Source of the DNA: Bacillus sp. FJAT-27264
Lineage (GTDB): Bacteria; Bacillota; Bacilli; Paenibacillales; Paenibacillaceae
Direction of reading: 5' to 3'
DNA: 64,000 nt
NCBI RefSeq assembly: GCF_001682855.1
Contig: NZ_MAQW01000012.1
Span: forward strand, 744,001-808,000
This document shows, one piece after another, positions 25,785 through 34,918 of the stretch. Position numbers and translations under genes: made by a program. The notes under the pieces are model-generated. The model was not told the DNA's origin. It made no database searches and saw nothing but the letters and a program-made list of their open reading frames with translations. Positions within the stretch are counted from its first letter, which is position 1; each line of letters starts with the position of its first letter.

Positions 25785-26846
25785 ATGGGGATCAGTATAT
25801 TAAAAATCATAGGAGGGCTCTGTCTTGCCCTCGTGTTGGCGCTTGGCTGTTTTCTGATCTATGTTACAGTGACCGATTACAAGCCCGCCGAAGTTACACC
25901 GCTCACAGTTTACAACAACAATGGATCTGTGCTACAGCAAGGCCAGCCTTTACAGGTAACTACCTTTAATATCGGTTACGCCGGACTGGACGCAGGTCAG
26001 GATTTCTTTATGGACGGCGGCAGCATGGCCCGCTCCAGCAGTAAGACCCAAACGGTGAATAATCTTGAAGAAATCACATCTTTTCTGAAGACTTCGACTT
26101 CGGATATCTACCTGCTGCAAGAAGTAGACGTGAAGTCTTCCAGAAGCTACAAAGTGGATGAAGTCTCCTATATTACCTCGGAAATGCCGGATTACAGCCA
26201 TGTTTTCGCCTTGAATTATTTAACGCCGTGGGTTCCGCTTCCTGTCCTTCATCCTATGGGTTCCGTGCAGAGCGGATTAGTAACTTTAGCCAAGCCCAAA
26301 AGTAACAGCCAACTCCGTTATGATCTGCCAGGCAAAGAAAGCTGGCCTTATCAGCTATTTGAGCTGGATCGTGCGTTCATCGAGAGCAGGTTCCCAGTGG
26401 ACAATGGCAAAGAATTAGTACTACTCAATGTTCATCTGTCCGCTTATGACAAGGGTGGCCACATCCGTAAGCAACAGTTGGAATATCTTAGTGCTTATAT
26501 CGAAAAAGAAAGCCAACACGGCAATTATCTTATCATCGGCGGGGACTGGAATCATACCTTACCCGGCACGGATTCAAAACTGTTCGAGACCACCCAGGGA
26601 TGGCCGGCATGGCTTCAGCCTTTTCCAGCAGACTTCCTTCCTGAAGGGTTTCATTGGGCGCTTGATCCGGCAATCCCTTCTGTCCGCACCCTTGATGTAC
26701 CTTACAGCGAAGGCGTGAACTTCCGGGCCGTTATTGACGGTTTCCTCGTCTCGCCGAACGTAGAGGTAACGGCAGTCCATGGCCAGGAGCTGAATTTTGC
26801 GAATAGTGACCACAATCCGGTGACCGCACAGTTTGTGCTGAAATAG
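25785..26846 (+). CDS. Membrane-anchored endonuclease/exonuclease/phosphatase family protein
   Basis: 353 aa; AGGGAGAG before ATG. An N-terminal TM segment (IIGGLCLALVLALGCFLIYV) is followed by the EEP fold: TTFNIGYAG, IYLLQEVD (metal Glu), VLLNVHLSAYD, IIGGDWNHT and NSDHNPV (catalytic Asp-His). It hydrolyses phosphodiester or phosphomonoester bonds outside the cytoplasm. The substrate (nucleic acid, phospholipid or inositol phosphate) cannot be told. Confidence 0.85.
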   Translation: MGISILKIIGGLCLALVLALGCFLIYVTVTDYKPAEVTPLTVYNNNGSVLQQGQPLQVTTFNIGYAGLDAGQDFFMDGGSMARSSSKTQTVNNLEEITSFLKTSTSDIYLLQEVDVKSSRSYKVDEVSYITSEMPDYSHVFALNYLTPWVPLPVLHPMGSVQSGLVTLAKPKSNSQLRYDLPGKESWPYQLFELDRAFIESRFPVDNGKELVLLNVHLSAYDKGGHIRKQQLEYLSAYIEKESQHGNYLIIGGDWNHTLPGTDSKLFETTQGWPAWLQPFPADFLPEGFHWALDPAIPSVRTLDVPYSEGVNFRAVIDGFLVSPNVEVTAVHGQELNFANSDHNPVTAQFVLK

Positions 26847-26859
26847 GTATATGTATGAC

Positions 26860-26888
26860 AAAAGGACCCTTAAGGGTCCTTTGTTTGT
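26860..26888 (+). terminator. Intrinsic terminator
   Basis: AAAGGACCC-TTAA-GGGTCCTTT, then GTTTGTTTG. Confidence 0.85.
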
Positions 26889-27008
26889 TTGTATTCCCAC
26901 GAAAAGGGGGATTCAGCGATCTCCCTTCGCAGAATTCAATTTCAATCTATTTCATGCCATGCTTGTTAAACAGCCTATAGACTCGACCTTTAGCTTGCTC
27001 CTATTATC

Positions 27009-29066
27009 TTATTCCGTCTTGAACCTGGCGGACGACTTCGCCAGATCCTTGGTCAGCAGGTCAATGGTTTCCACCATTTCGGCAAGCTGCTGCACCATCG
27101 CGGACTGATCATGCATCGTCGCTGTCACTTCCTGGACAGAAGCAGAAACCTCTTCACCGGAAGCAGACAGGTTCTGCGAGGATTCCAGCATTTCTTCTTT
27201 ATCCTGCTGCATACGGGTTACTTCATCCGCCATTCCAATAATCTGTTCATTGATATCTTGTACATTCTTATACACGGTATGGAAAGCTTCCCTGGTTCTG
27301 CCTACATATTCATCTTGCAGGGCAGTAATGTCTTTAATTTCTTGTACACTTTGATGATTCTCTTCCACGAACGCCAGGTTCTGCCCGATAATTTCGTTAA
27401 TTTCGCTTGCCTGTCTGGTACTCTGTTCCGCGAGCTTGCGAATCTCGGCAGCCACGACGGAGAACCCTCGGCCGAACTCTCCGGCTCTGGCAGCCTCGAT
27501 GGACGCATTCAAAGCAAGCAGATTGGTCTGTTTGGCGATATTATTGATCGCACCGGTAATTTTACTGATGTTATTAGAGCTTTCCTGCAGCTTCAGGGTG
27601 ATGACCGAGATTTTTTGCACTTCCGTTCCATTCTTCTCGCTGATCTTGCCTAGCTCCTCTACCACCTGATTGCTAGTATGGAAGACCTCCACGATTTCAT
27701 CTGCCCGGTCTTTAGCCGATTGAGCTTTTACATTCATAGAGACGAATTTGTCACCGAAGCTGACAAACTTATCCACGATCAACTCGGTATCATTGGCTTG
27801 CGATTCCATCGCCTTGGCAATTTCCGTCGATGTAGAAGTCGTCTCGGAAATGGATTGCGCCGCCTGTCTGGAGGCATTGTCCAGATCCTCGGTACTTTCA
27901 TTCAATACATTTATCGAAATGTTCATATTGGAGATCAATTCCTTGTTTTGCCGCACCATTTCATTGAAGCTGTCCGCGAGTTCTCTGAATTCACTATCGT
28001 AGCGCCCCGTTGCCGTTACCGACAAGTCGCCGGAAGACAGCTGACGGAACAGCTTGGTGAGTTGGAAAATCGGTTTCGTGATCGCGCGGGAAATCAGGAG
28101 TCCGCAAACTATAGTTAGTATAATCGCAAGCGCCGTTACCACAATGAGCTGATTCAACATCAATTCAATCGGTTTCTTAATATCTTTATAAGTGTCGATA
28201 ACGGCTACTATCCAATCCGAATCCGGAATTTTGTTATAGCGGACATATTCACCATTATCGTCATCAATTATACCTGTAGCAATATCGCCTTCAGTCTTGA
28301 TTTTCAACAGATCCTCAATACCTTCGATCTTGGTTCCGACCAGTGACTCATCCTTGGAGTTATATAGCTCTATACCGCTGCGGCTAACAATTTCAATCCG
28401 GCCTTCCCCGTTGATTTGAATTTTGCCGAGCTTCTCGGTGAAGAAATCAGAGGCTATCGTGGATGCATAGACACCAATCACCTTCCCGTCTGGTCCCTTA
28501 ACCGGCTGGGAGAAGACAATCACGATCTGGCCCGAGCTCTTAGACTTGATCGCATCACTGATAAATGCCTCTCCTGCGATAGCCTTCTGGTAATACTCCC
28601 GCTCGGATAAGTTGCTGCCAATCAATTCCGTGTTGTTCCCAGCGACCATAATTCCTTTGGTATCCAGCAGAATCAGGGACTGAGTGCCCGTAGTCTCCTT
28701 CTGGATCTTGATCATCTTCTCCTTGGCAGGAGTCAGCAGCGTGTTTTTGTCAGAAAAAAACTCCGTGTCTGACAGGGTGCCCGATGCTCTAAGTTTCAGA
28801 AGATCATGAAAGAGACTATCCGTTGAGATCAGGTACGCAGCCTGCTTTTGCAATTGAGCAGCTGTCCACAGTCCTTCACCGATGCGATCGGCGCTGGCAA
28901 CAATTTCATCCTTGCTTTTCTTCAGCAGTAAGTTCGATCCCAAGCTGTACACGGCCATCGCCAGTGCGAACATGGCTATGATGACCAGCCCAGTGATCAG
29001 TGCAGGAAGTTTGATCCGAAGAGACATGTTTCTGATAGTGAAGACCCCTTTTTTTAACTGTTTCAC
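27009..29066 (-). CDS. Methyl-accepting chemotaxis protein with dCache-type sensor
   Basis: About 685 aa from GTG 29066, nine bases after GAGGGAG; the TTG at 29090 has no RBS. TM1 lies near residues 25-45, an extracellular dCache domain follows ([38 protein letters not shown]), then TM2 and HAMP. The long cytoplasmic hairpin has the conserved tip [20 protein letters not shown] and methylation helices. It senses a small molecule outside and signals to CheA/CheW. Orphan receptor with no che genes nearby. Confidence 0.92.
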   Translation of the reverse strand: MKQLKKGVFTIRNMSLRIKLPALITGLVIIAMFALAMAVYSLGSNLLLKKSKDEIVASADRIGEGLWTAAQLQKQAAYLISTDSLFHDLLKLRASGTLSDTEFFSDKNTLLTPAKEKMIKIQKETTGTQSLILLDTKGIMVAGNNTELIGSNLSEREYYQKAIAGEAFISDAIKSKSSGQIVIVFSQPVKGPDGKVIGVYASTIASDFFTEKLGKIQINGEGRIEIVSRSGIELYNSKDESLVGTKIEGIEDLLKIKTEGDIATGIIDDDNGEYVRYNKIPDSDWIVAVIDTYKDIKKPIELMLNQLIVVTALAIILTIVCGLLISRAITKPIFQLTKLFRQLSSGDLSVTATGRYDSEFRELADSFNEMVRQNKELISNMNISINVLNESTEDLDNASRQAAQSISETTSTSTEIAKAMESQANDTELIVDKFVSFGDKFVSMNVKAQSAKDRADEIVEVFHTSNQVVEELGKISEKNGTEVQKISVITLKLQESSNNISKITGAINNIAKQTNLLALNASIEAARAGEFGRGFSVVAAEIRKLAEQSTRQASEINEIIGQNLAFVEENHQSVQEIKDITALQDEYVGRTREAFHTVYKNVQDINEQIIGMADEVTRMQQDKEEMLESSQNLSASGEEVSASVQEVTATMHDQSAMVQQLAEMVETIDLLTKDLAKSSARFKTE

Positions 29067-29183
29067 TTGGTTAAACTCCCTCTTGTTCAATTATGCATAC
29101 ATTTTTATGCTTTTTCTTTCATTTTTATCGGAAGAAATTGATCATAATTTAAGAGGAGTTTTTATTTAATACACAAAATTAAA

Positions 29184-29219
29184 ATAAACCCTGACGCCAT
29201 CTAAGGCATCAGGGTTTAT
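29184..29219. terminator. Intrinsic terminator between MCP and YcnI-like genes
   Basis: ATAAACCCTGA (29184-29194) pairs with TCAGGGTTTAT (29209-29219). Confidence 0.85.
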
Positions 29220-29253
29220 AGGGTATACAAAGATTGTTATTGAAAGCGTATGC

Positions 29254-29874
29254 TTATACTTGGCGGCGTCTAAACAGTCCAATGACTGCCAGGATCAAGG
29301 CCAAAATAGAAGCGATTAGCGCAATATAGCCGACCGGAGAAGTAGAAGACGATGTAGCCGTATCAGTATCCGCTCCCATATCCATGTCCATCCCGTGGGA
29401 ATGGCCGCCTGCCGAAGCAGTACCGGAGATTTCCGTAATGGAATGTGGACTCTCGCTACCTTCTTCACCAGACCATTGTACAAGGGAACCATCTGCATAA
29501 TGCTGATAAGCATCCCAAGCTACTTTACCGGCCTGATCCGGATTTTTGGCGGTAAACGTGAAGCGCTGGAACTGTCCAGACTGAATGCCGTCTCCTGTAG
29601 CGATCCAGCTCACTTTATTGCCGTCTATCGTTACTTTCCAGCCCGGAGTGGTCTCGTATTGCTTAAATTCTACGCCTGCCGGCATACGTAGATCTATCTG
29701 CACAGTGGGTGAATCCTTCTCAACAGGTACCTTTAAGGTGTATGTCTCCCATGCGCCTACGCTCGATTGGGATGGGGAAACGGTAACATGAGCGCTCGCT
29801 ACAGCTGCGAAGAGCAGTACAAGTGCGACGGATGGTGCGATCAGAGTCATTAGTTTGCGATAAAGATTTTTCAT
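29254..29874 (-). CDS. YcnI-like (DUF1775) extracytoplasmic protein
   Basis: 206 aa; GAGGGG before ATG. A signal peptide ends ...AVASA and the mature protein would start HVTVSPSQS, with the N-terminal His that forms the Cu(II)-binding histidine brace in YcnI. The beta-sandwich DUF1775 domain includes the conserved Trp in TTPGWKVTI. A His/Met/Asp-rich linker (HSHGMDMDMGAD) and a C-terminal TM with basic tail (LFRRRQV) follow. Likely a copper-binding partner of copper import. No CopC/CopD-like YcnJ is adjacent here. Confidence 0.85.
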   Translation of the reverse strand: MKNLYRKLMTLIAPSVALVLLFAAVASAHVTVSPSQSSVGAWETYTLKVPVEKDSPTVQIDLRMPAGVEFKQYETTPGWKVTIDGNKVSWIATGDGIQSGQFQRFTFTAKNPDQAGKVAWDAYQHYADGSLVQWSGEEGSESPHSITEISGTASAGGHSHGMDMDMGADTDTATSSSTSPVGYIALIASILALILAVIGLFRRRQV

Positions 29875-29903
29875 AGTAGCCCCTCTTCTAAATCGTGTGA
29901 TAT

Positions 29904-30572
29904 TTATAATTTTTCTTTGGGAAATTGCAAGGAACGCGAAGCCAGTCCCTGTTCCAATGCGTATCTGGTCAACTGGGTCCGGTTCTGAAGCTGAAGCTTT
30001 TGCAAAATATTCTTCAAATGGTTCTTCACCGTATGCTCCGAAATGCCCAGAATGACACCGATCTCCCTGTTCGTGGAACCGGACGATACACAGTCTAGTA
30101 TCTCCTTCTCCCGTGCGGTTAATGCCTCTCTCTCCTCTATCACAGAGGGAACAGCAAATTCCTTAAGGATCTGCACGGCCAGCTCCCGGCTGAGCGGGAC
30201 CTCTTCATGCATGATGGACTGCAAATACTGAATCCAGGTCGACGGAGCAAGGTTTTTCAGCAAATATCCCTGTGCGCCCTGCTTCAAGGCTTCGAACAGA
30301 TAGGAGATTTCATCCGAGACGGTGACAATCACGATTTTCACATAAGGATATCCCTGTTTAATACGCCGGGTAGTCTCCAGCCCGTCCATCTCTGGCATCT
30401 GAATATCAATCAGGATGAGGTCAGGCATCCACTGCTCTGTAAAAGCTATGGCTTCCGCCCCGCTCGCCACCACCCCTATGACTTCAAAGCTATCATCCAT
30501 GGATAAGATCTCACTCATCGCTTCACGCGCATGAGCATGGTCATCTACGATCAGAACCCGGAATCGCTTCAT
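29904..30572 (-). CDS. LuxR/NarL-type response regulator
   Basis: 222 aa. Receiver: acidic pair VDDH, phospho-Asp in LILIDIQMPEMDG, Thr/Lys equivalents IVTVSD and LKQGAQGYLLK. C-terminal HTH: LTAREKEILDCVSSGSTNREI with ISEHTVKNHLKNIL. Its start overlaps the kinase stop (ATGA at 30569-30572), so the two are translationally coupled. Possible targets include the YcnI-like gene downstream. Confidence 0.9.
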   Translation of the reverse strand: MKRFRVLIVDDHAHAREAMSEILSMDDSFEVIGVVASGAEAIAFTEQWMPDLILIDIQMPEMDGLETTRRIKQGYPYVKIVIVTVSDEISYLFEALKQGAQGYLLKNLAPSTWIQYLQSIMHEEVPLSRELAVQILKEFAVPSVIEEREALTAREKEILDCVSSGSTNREIGVILGISEHTVKNHLKNILQKLQLQNRTQLTRYALEQGLASRSLQFPKEKL

Positions 30573-31387
30573 GCCGGAACGCCTCCTTTGGTAATCTCCA
30601 CCACAGTTCCCCCGTCTCCAGAATCTACCCGCAGTCCCCAGCCCATGCCTTCCGCACGTTCCTTCATGATCTGGAGACCATAGCTGCCGCTCACCTCAAA
30701 CGGGTTATGCCAGAAGCCTTCGCCGTCGTCGATCACCGTCACTCGCCAATGGTCCTTGTCGCCCTCGCCGGAGATCGACACCCTGGCTGCCCGCGTATGC
30801 TTCCTCACATTAATGATGGCTTCGCGGATGCATGACAGCAGCTCGGCTTTTTCTTTGGCAGTGAACGCCTGATCCGGCAGCCTCCAATCCAGAGAGACGT
30901 CGATCATGACCTCGCCTGCAATTTGCTCCAGCTGGCCTTTGACAGATTGCTCCAGCGAGAAGGGAATCTGGTCTGATACTGGAATTTTAAGATTGGCTAT
31001 CGCCTGACGAACGTAGCGGTCCACTTCATGTACCGTCTTCGTAATCTGACGCACACTGTCTTCGCTGACCTCACCATTCTTGCGGTTGTTTTCCAACCGG
31101 TCGATTTTGACCGACAGCAGAAACAACGATTGTGCCATTCCGTCATGCAGCTCCTTGGCCAATCTTTCCCGCGCCTCCATGGCGTTCTTGACCGCACGCT
31201 CCTGCTCCAGCTCCTGCTGCCCCCGCTCCATGATTGAGAACAGCGGTACAAGCAGCACGATGCTTAGCAGAAACACAAGCACTGGTGTCAAGTAATTCCC
31301 CATATCCATAGAGATATATTCCATCAGAAATTGATGGCGGACAATCTCCCAGACCCCGACCATGAGCGTCGGAAGCAGCAAGATCAT
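30569..31387 (-). CDS. Sensor histidine kinase, HisKA_3 type; start uncertain
   Basis: 272 aa from ATG 31387. Two TM segments at the N-terminus, a short coiled region (QQELEQERAVKNAMEARE), the H-box RLAKELHDGMAQSLF and a HATPase domain ending GSYGLQIMKERAEGMG. No RBS lies near ATG 31387. GGGAGGGG lies about 27 bases upstream and is positioned for an ACG at 31408, which would add (M)YKRIKL, a basic start typical before TM1. Start therefore unresolved. Operon with the response regulator. Confidence 0.85.
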   Translation of the reverse strand: MILLLPTLMVGVWEIVRHQFLMEYISMDMGNYLTPVLVFLLSIVLLVPLFSIMERGQQELEQERAVKNAMEARERLAKELHDGMAQSLFLLSVKIDRLENNRKNGEVSEDSVRQITKTVHEVDRYVRQAIANLKIPVSDQIPFSLEQSVKGQLEQIAGEVMIDVSLDWRLPDQAFTAKEKAELLSCIREAIINVRKHTRAARVSISGEGDKDHWRVTVIDDGEGFWHNPFEVSGSYGLQIMKERAEGMGWGLRVDSGDGGTVVEITKGGVPA

Positions 31388-31580
31388 CAGCTTGATTCGT
31401 TTATACGTGGCTGTCCCCTCCCAAAAACCTTAATATCTACCATATCACCGCAGGGATGTCATCGGCATGACTCGAAAGGGCTATACGGCCTCTATAATTG
31501 TTACAATTTTAAGTATTTGAAAATGGATCAAAGTTAAAATCAGCTGTTGGCGCTAGGTGAGGCCGCTACGGGTTCAGGGA

Positions 31581-31649
31581 GTTCTTACGATCGCTGTTAA
31601 AGCCCGATTACTGGATTGTACAAGGAATTAAAGGTTGTAATCGGGCTTT
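31581..31649. repeat. Dispersed repeat, copy 2, with inverted repeat
   Basis: The first 24 bases match 20353-20376 at 22 positions. AAAGCCCGATTAC (31599-31611) pairs perfectly with GTAATCGGGCTTT (31637-31649). The 31,409-31,774 gap holds this element and no gene. Confidence 0.65.
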
Positions 31650-31774
31650 AAAGGCGAACGCTTCGCTTCTCCAGAATCCCCCCGACCCTCCGCTCTAGTC
31701 CGTGCATCTTAAAATGATATTAAATAGAGCCTTAATAATTGGGGCTTTTTATAAGTAAGCTAATTCTGAGGGAT

Positions 31775-32569
31775 TTATCTTCTATTCCGATTCATCCATT
31801 CTAAGGCGTAATCAACCATTTCTCTCTGCGGTATCAGATAACTCTTAGCTTCTCCTACTAGTCCCTCTTTTACCAAGTTACTATTGGACTTGAAATCATC
31901 AAAAATCAGGCCAAAATCATCAGACTCATTATTGATATCATCATATGTAGTCCACTGTTCAACTCCATCCACTGACATTTTCACTCCCCAGACTTTCGGT
32001 TGAATAAAAGTGTTCTTCTGTCTGTACTCCGCTAGATGTAATGAAGTATTCGTATCCGCTGGAACGCCAAGGAATAGAATATATCCCTCTAATTCATAGA
32101 TCTTACCCAGGGGAGAGGTCTCGCTTAACCCATAGTCCAAGCTATGATTGTCCGTTATGCGCTTAGCATTCTTCCCCCACGCAGCAAATGAAACATGAGG
32201 ATGTGAACTTCGGAGCACTCCATTTTGTTTTCTAAACGTTTCAGGAATGAATCCCATATATGAAGTTGGCGTAAGATCAGGGTAATAGATAGGCATATTA
32301 TCTTTTATTATTTGTATTTCTTGTTCAGTCAAACCATCATTATACTCCATCGGTTCACACAAATGTTCAGTCTGTGTCGGCATAACAATATTTCCATTCA
32401 GCCCCACCGTTTCTTCCAGCGCTAATATAACGGTGACAGGCCCCCCCACAACTTTTCCTAAAGCTTTCAGGGAGGAATGAACGATCAGCGTCATTCCCTC
32501 TTGAATACCGATTTGTTTTAGATCGTTAATAATTGAATTTTTCGTTTGTAAGGCATGGGATTGTTCCAT
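31775..32569 (-). CDS. Aminoglycoside N(3)-acetyltransferase (AAC(3)) family protein
   Basis: 264 aa; AAGGAG before ATG. Family hallmarks: LIVHSSLKALGKVVGGPVTV, NIVMPTQTEHLCEP, RSSHPHVSFAAWG and the ETSPLGKIYELEGYILFLGV block. It transfers acetyl from acetyl-CoA to the 3-amino group of 2-deoxystreptamine aminoglycosides; some YokD-like members have other substrates. It has a lower GC content than the core genes to its right, and a partial copy of the cassette-head repeat lies just upstream (32680-32790), suggesting acquisition. Confidence 0.87.
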   Translation of the reverse strand: MEQSHALQTKNSIINDLKQIGIQEGMTLIVHSSLKALGKVVGGPVTVILALEETVGLNGNIVMPTQTEHLCEPMEYNDGLTEQEIQIIKDNMPIYYPDLTPTSYMGFIPETFRKQNGVLRSSHPHVSFAAWGKNAKRITDNHSLDYGLSETSPLGKIYELEGYILFLGVPADTNTSLHLAEYRQKNTFIQPKVWGVKMSVDGVEQWTTYDDINNESDDFGLIFDDFKSNSNLVKEGLVGEAKSYLIPQREMVDYALEWMNRNRR

Positions 32570-32679
32570 TTTTGGCTCCTTAGAAATTAATTGAAAAATG
32601 AAGTGGGGTTATCGGATAATAGAATATGTATATTGTATCATCTAAGGGGCGGAAGTTACGTAGGTGTAATATAGTTAAA

Positions 32680-32790
32680 AACAAAAACTCCTGCTTAAAC
32701 AGCAGGAGTTTATACAATAAGTGATACATGCTGGCATTATTTAATTAAAGACAGGTGCGTGTGGGTCAATTACAAGCTATACCCAATAGA
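32680..32790 (-). repeat. Cassette-head repeat, partial copy D
   Basis: Contains a perfect minus-strand terminator (AAACTCCTGC 32685-32694 with GCAGGAGTTT 32702-32711) and the conserved GACAGGTGCGTGTGGGTCAA tract shared with copies A, B and C. The promoter and core-site half is missing. It precedes the AAC(3) gene on the same strand. Confidence 0.65.
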
Positions 32791-32949
32791 AAGAAAGATA
32801 GATCTATTATCCTGATAATATTTGTCAAAAAGTTTCTTCAGACCAAGAACTGTTAGGCTCACAGCATAAACTTGAATACGATGATAGAAGATGTCCACGT
32901 CTTCTTTGATTTAGCTATCATCACGGTTTAGTTCTTGATTGATTAATAC

Positions 32950-33543
32950 TTATTTTAAGGTGATTCTCTTGTTTCTATGATCAACCTCTGTTTCACCCTC
33001 AAAATGTATTGTTAAAATATTTCCGTGTAAGTCTTTAATTAAAGTGAATTGCTTCCCCCAGCGAAATATCAATGTTTCTTGAACATTCCCATTAGGAAAA
33101 TTAGTTACTTTCCTATCTACTAATGACTCTTCTGGAACATCTATCTGATATTCATTTAGTGAATAAGGAAACTTTGAGTTTCTAATTGAACCAGTATAAT
33201 CAACTTCATAATATGCTGTCGCGCCATCCTCAAATACATACTCTACATAGATAAGATCTTTATCTAACATATAATTAATTGAACAACCGTTGTTAAAATC
33301 GAAACTATATTTCTCTCCATATTCTATCGTCTTCTTACCCTCATCAGTTAAAATCTCAGTAGTTAAATTATTCGAATTAGTGATTTGATTCGCTGAGGCT
33401 AATCCTGAAATAATATTAACTAGAGTGTCTAACTTTTCATTTGATTCCTTAATATGCTTAGTAGATTCAATAATATGCCTTTTTTCGGCTAGAAGTTTAT
33501 CCAGTTTCCAATTTTTCTTCATTTCAGTATCTAAGAACTCCAT
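32950..33543 (-). CDS. Hypothetical protein, second gene of a coupled pair
   Basis: 197 aa. An N-terminal helical or coiled segment with many Lys/Glu (KNWKLDKLLAEKRHIIESTKHI) is followed by a beta-rich C-terminal half. No family recognised. Its ATG overlaps the end of the upstream gene (33531), with GGAG about 10 bases before it, so translation is coupled. Composition is AT-rich compared with the core genes. Part of cassette-like cluster 1. Confidence 0.6.
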   Translation of the reverse strand: MEFLDTEMKKNWKLDKLLAEKRHIIESTKHIKESNEKLDTLVNIISGLASANQITNSNNLTTEILTDEGKKTIEYGEKYSFDFNNGCSINYMLDKDLIYVEYVFEDGATAYYEVDYTGSIRNSKFPYSLNEYQIDVPEESLVDRKVTNFPNGNVQETLIFRWGKQFTLIKDLHGNILTIHFEGETEVDHRNKRITLK

Positions 33544-33869
33544 GAATATCTTGCTCCAAACAGTAACTGTTCTTTATTAATCCCTAATCCCTCTAAAATA
33601 AAGTCCTCAACTTGGATATCATCAACCCCATAGTAAATACTTCGTAACAAAACATCCCAGTTATGTTGAATTGATAGAAAACTACTATCAGGAGTACCAT
33701 ATTTATCACCAAAGGTATCAAAAAATCTATTTGAAGCTACATTAATTGAAGAGATAAATGTATCAATTATGTCTTTATCTTCTTGACCAAATTGCTTTTT
33801 TATAATTTTTGTTAATACATCATATGCCCCATTACCTAAAATTCCAAGCAAAATATCTCCGATTATCAT
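33531..33869 (-). CDS. Hypothetical protein, first gene of a coupled pair
   Basis: 112 aa. Starts MIIGDILLGILGNGAYDVLTK, a short glycine-containing amphipathic or membrane-proximal helix reminiscent of N-terminal modules of conflict-system proteins, followed by a helical soluble domain. No family assigned. The stop overlaps the next gene by 13 bases in another frame. A frameshift in one ancestral gene is the alternative reading, but the RBS favours two coupled genes. An inverted-repeat element (33911) lies directly upstream. Confidence 0.6.
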   Translation of the reverse strand: MIIGDILLGILGNGAYDVLTKIIKKQFGQEDKDIIDTFISSINVASNRFFDTFGDKYGTPDSSFLSIQHNWDVLLRSIYYGVDDIQVEDFILEGLGINKEQLLFGARYSWSS

Positions 33870-33910
33870 GGATTATTTCTCCCTTAGGTTTTATATGTTT
33901 GGTCGATTTC

Positions 33911-34077
33911 TTTTAACGTCTCGTGTGTTCACAAACCCAAAAGACTTAAGGTACGGTTCATCACATTGTGCCAGGTCTAACGGATTTAGCATCGCAAGGT
34001 TGAGGGCTGAATACACATCCTTGTCTTCCACTTCTCGTGAACCAGGATGAAGATTGAATCTTAGATACGTTGTTAAT
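33911..34077. repeat. Cassette-like recombination element E1
   Basis: Left end TTTTAACGTCTCGTGTGTTC; centre GGTCTAACGGATTTAGC, nearly identical to E3; right end degenerate, ending TTGTTAAT. No gene inside. It separates the gene pair 32950-33869 from the gene at 34112-34704. Confidence 0.6.
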
Positions 34078-34111
34078 TGCTGTTTCCAGCTCCTTGAATA
34101 TACAATTTTAA

Positions 34112-34704
34112 TTATTTTGTTAATTCATTTGCTATAAACTCCATTTCACTCATCATTGCGTGCAACTCATTAAAATCTAGAAAGGCCTTATTGAATTTTA
34201 TTCCTTGATTCGTTATCCAAATAGGTATACTTTCATTCCTCTATGATGCCACTACTTATAGTGCTATCATAATGTTTCGATGCATTATAAAGTTTATTGA
34301 GTCTATCAATAGAAGAACTATCATTTTTTATAAACAACTTATTATCTCCATCAATCATTTTATTATCTAGCATATATGCCTGATACAAATGGGAAACCGA
34401 AGTCTCAATACAAACAACTGCTGATAAATATGTAGATATACTTACTTTATCATGACTTAGGAATTCATCTAGCAAATAACTTCCAGTATTATACTGATGG
34501 AATGTAGATTCTATTCTTCTGAAAAGATTCATCAAATATATTCTTTGCTTTTCTTCATATCGATATCTAAGAGTAGCATTTAACAAAAACGCATTGACCC
34601 ACTGTATTTCTTTTTTTATATGGAATAGTATTATTTTCAGTTAAGCCAGATAGATCCGCAGAGATAAAATTATCTAACAAATAATTAGAAGGTCTAAACT
34701 CCAT
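34112..34704 (-). pseudogene. Hypothetical helical protein with two frameshifts
   Basis: From ATG 34704 (TTTGGAGTG upstream) the frame reads MEFRPSNYLLDNFISAD. It breaks at an A7 run (34611-34617), after which a 117-codon frame continues from about 34610 to 34233. A further break near 34245 leads into a third frame ending HAMMSEMEFIANELTK at 34112. Joining the three gives one protein of about 197 aa of HEPN-like all-helical character, without a clear RX4H motif. The A7 run could permit slippage, but the second shift lacks such a site. Probably decayed. Confidence 0.55.
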
Positions 34705-34739
34705 TGATATTCACTCCAAATTTCTATTTAGCAATTGCA

Positions 34740-34900
34740 CACAACGTTTCCATGTTCACGACGTCCCACCACCTTAAACGAACGTTAGTGAGCGGCCGCA
34801 ATGCGGTTAGGTGGTGCGGATGTGCCCCTGCAATCACTTCTTAGAATTATCGTCCGGAACCGAGGCGTATTGTCCGCCAAGCGTGAAAACACTATTATCA
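34740..34900. repeat. Cassette-like recombination element E2
   Basis: Left end CAACGTTTCCATGTTCACGA, right end GCGTGAAAACACTATTAT; these are imperfect inverted copies. The centre differs from E1 and E3, with CACCACCT/AGGTGGTG as an internal stem. It separates 34112-34704 from 34919-36118. Confidence 0.6.
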
Positions 34901-34918
34901 GAGGCTGAATTGAGAAAC

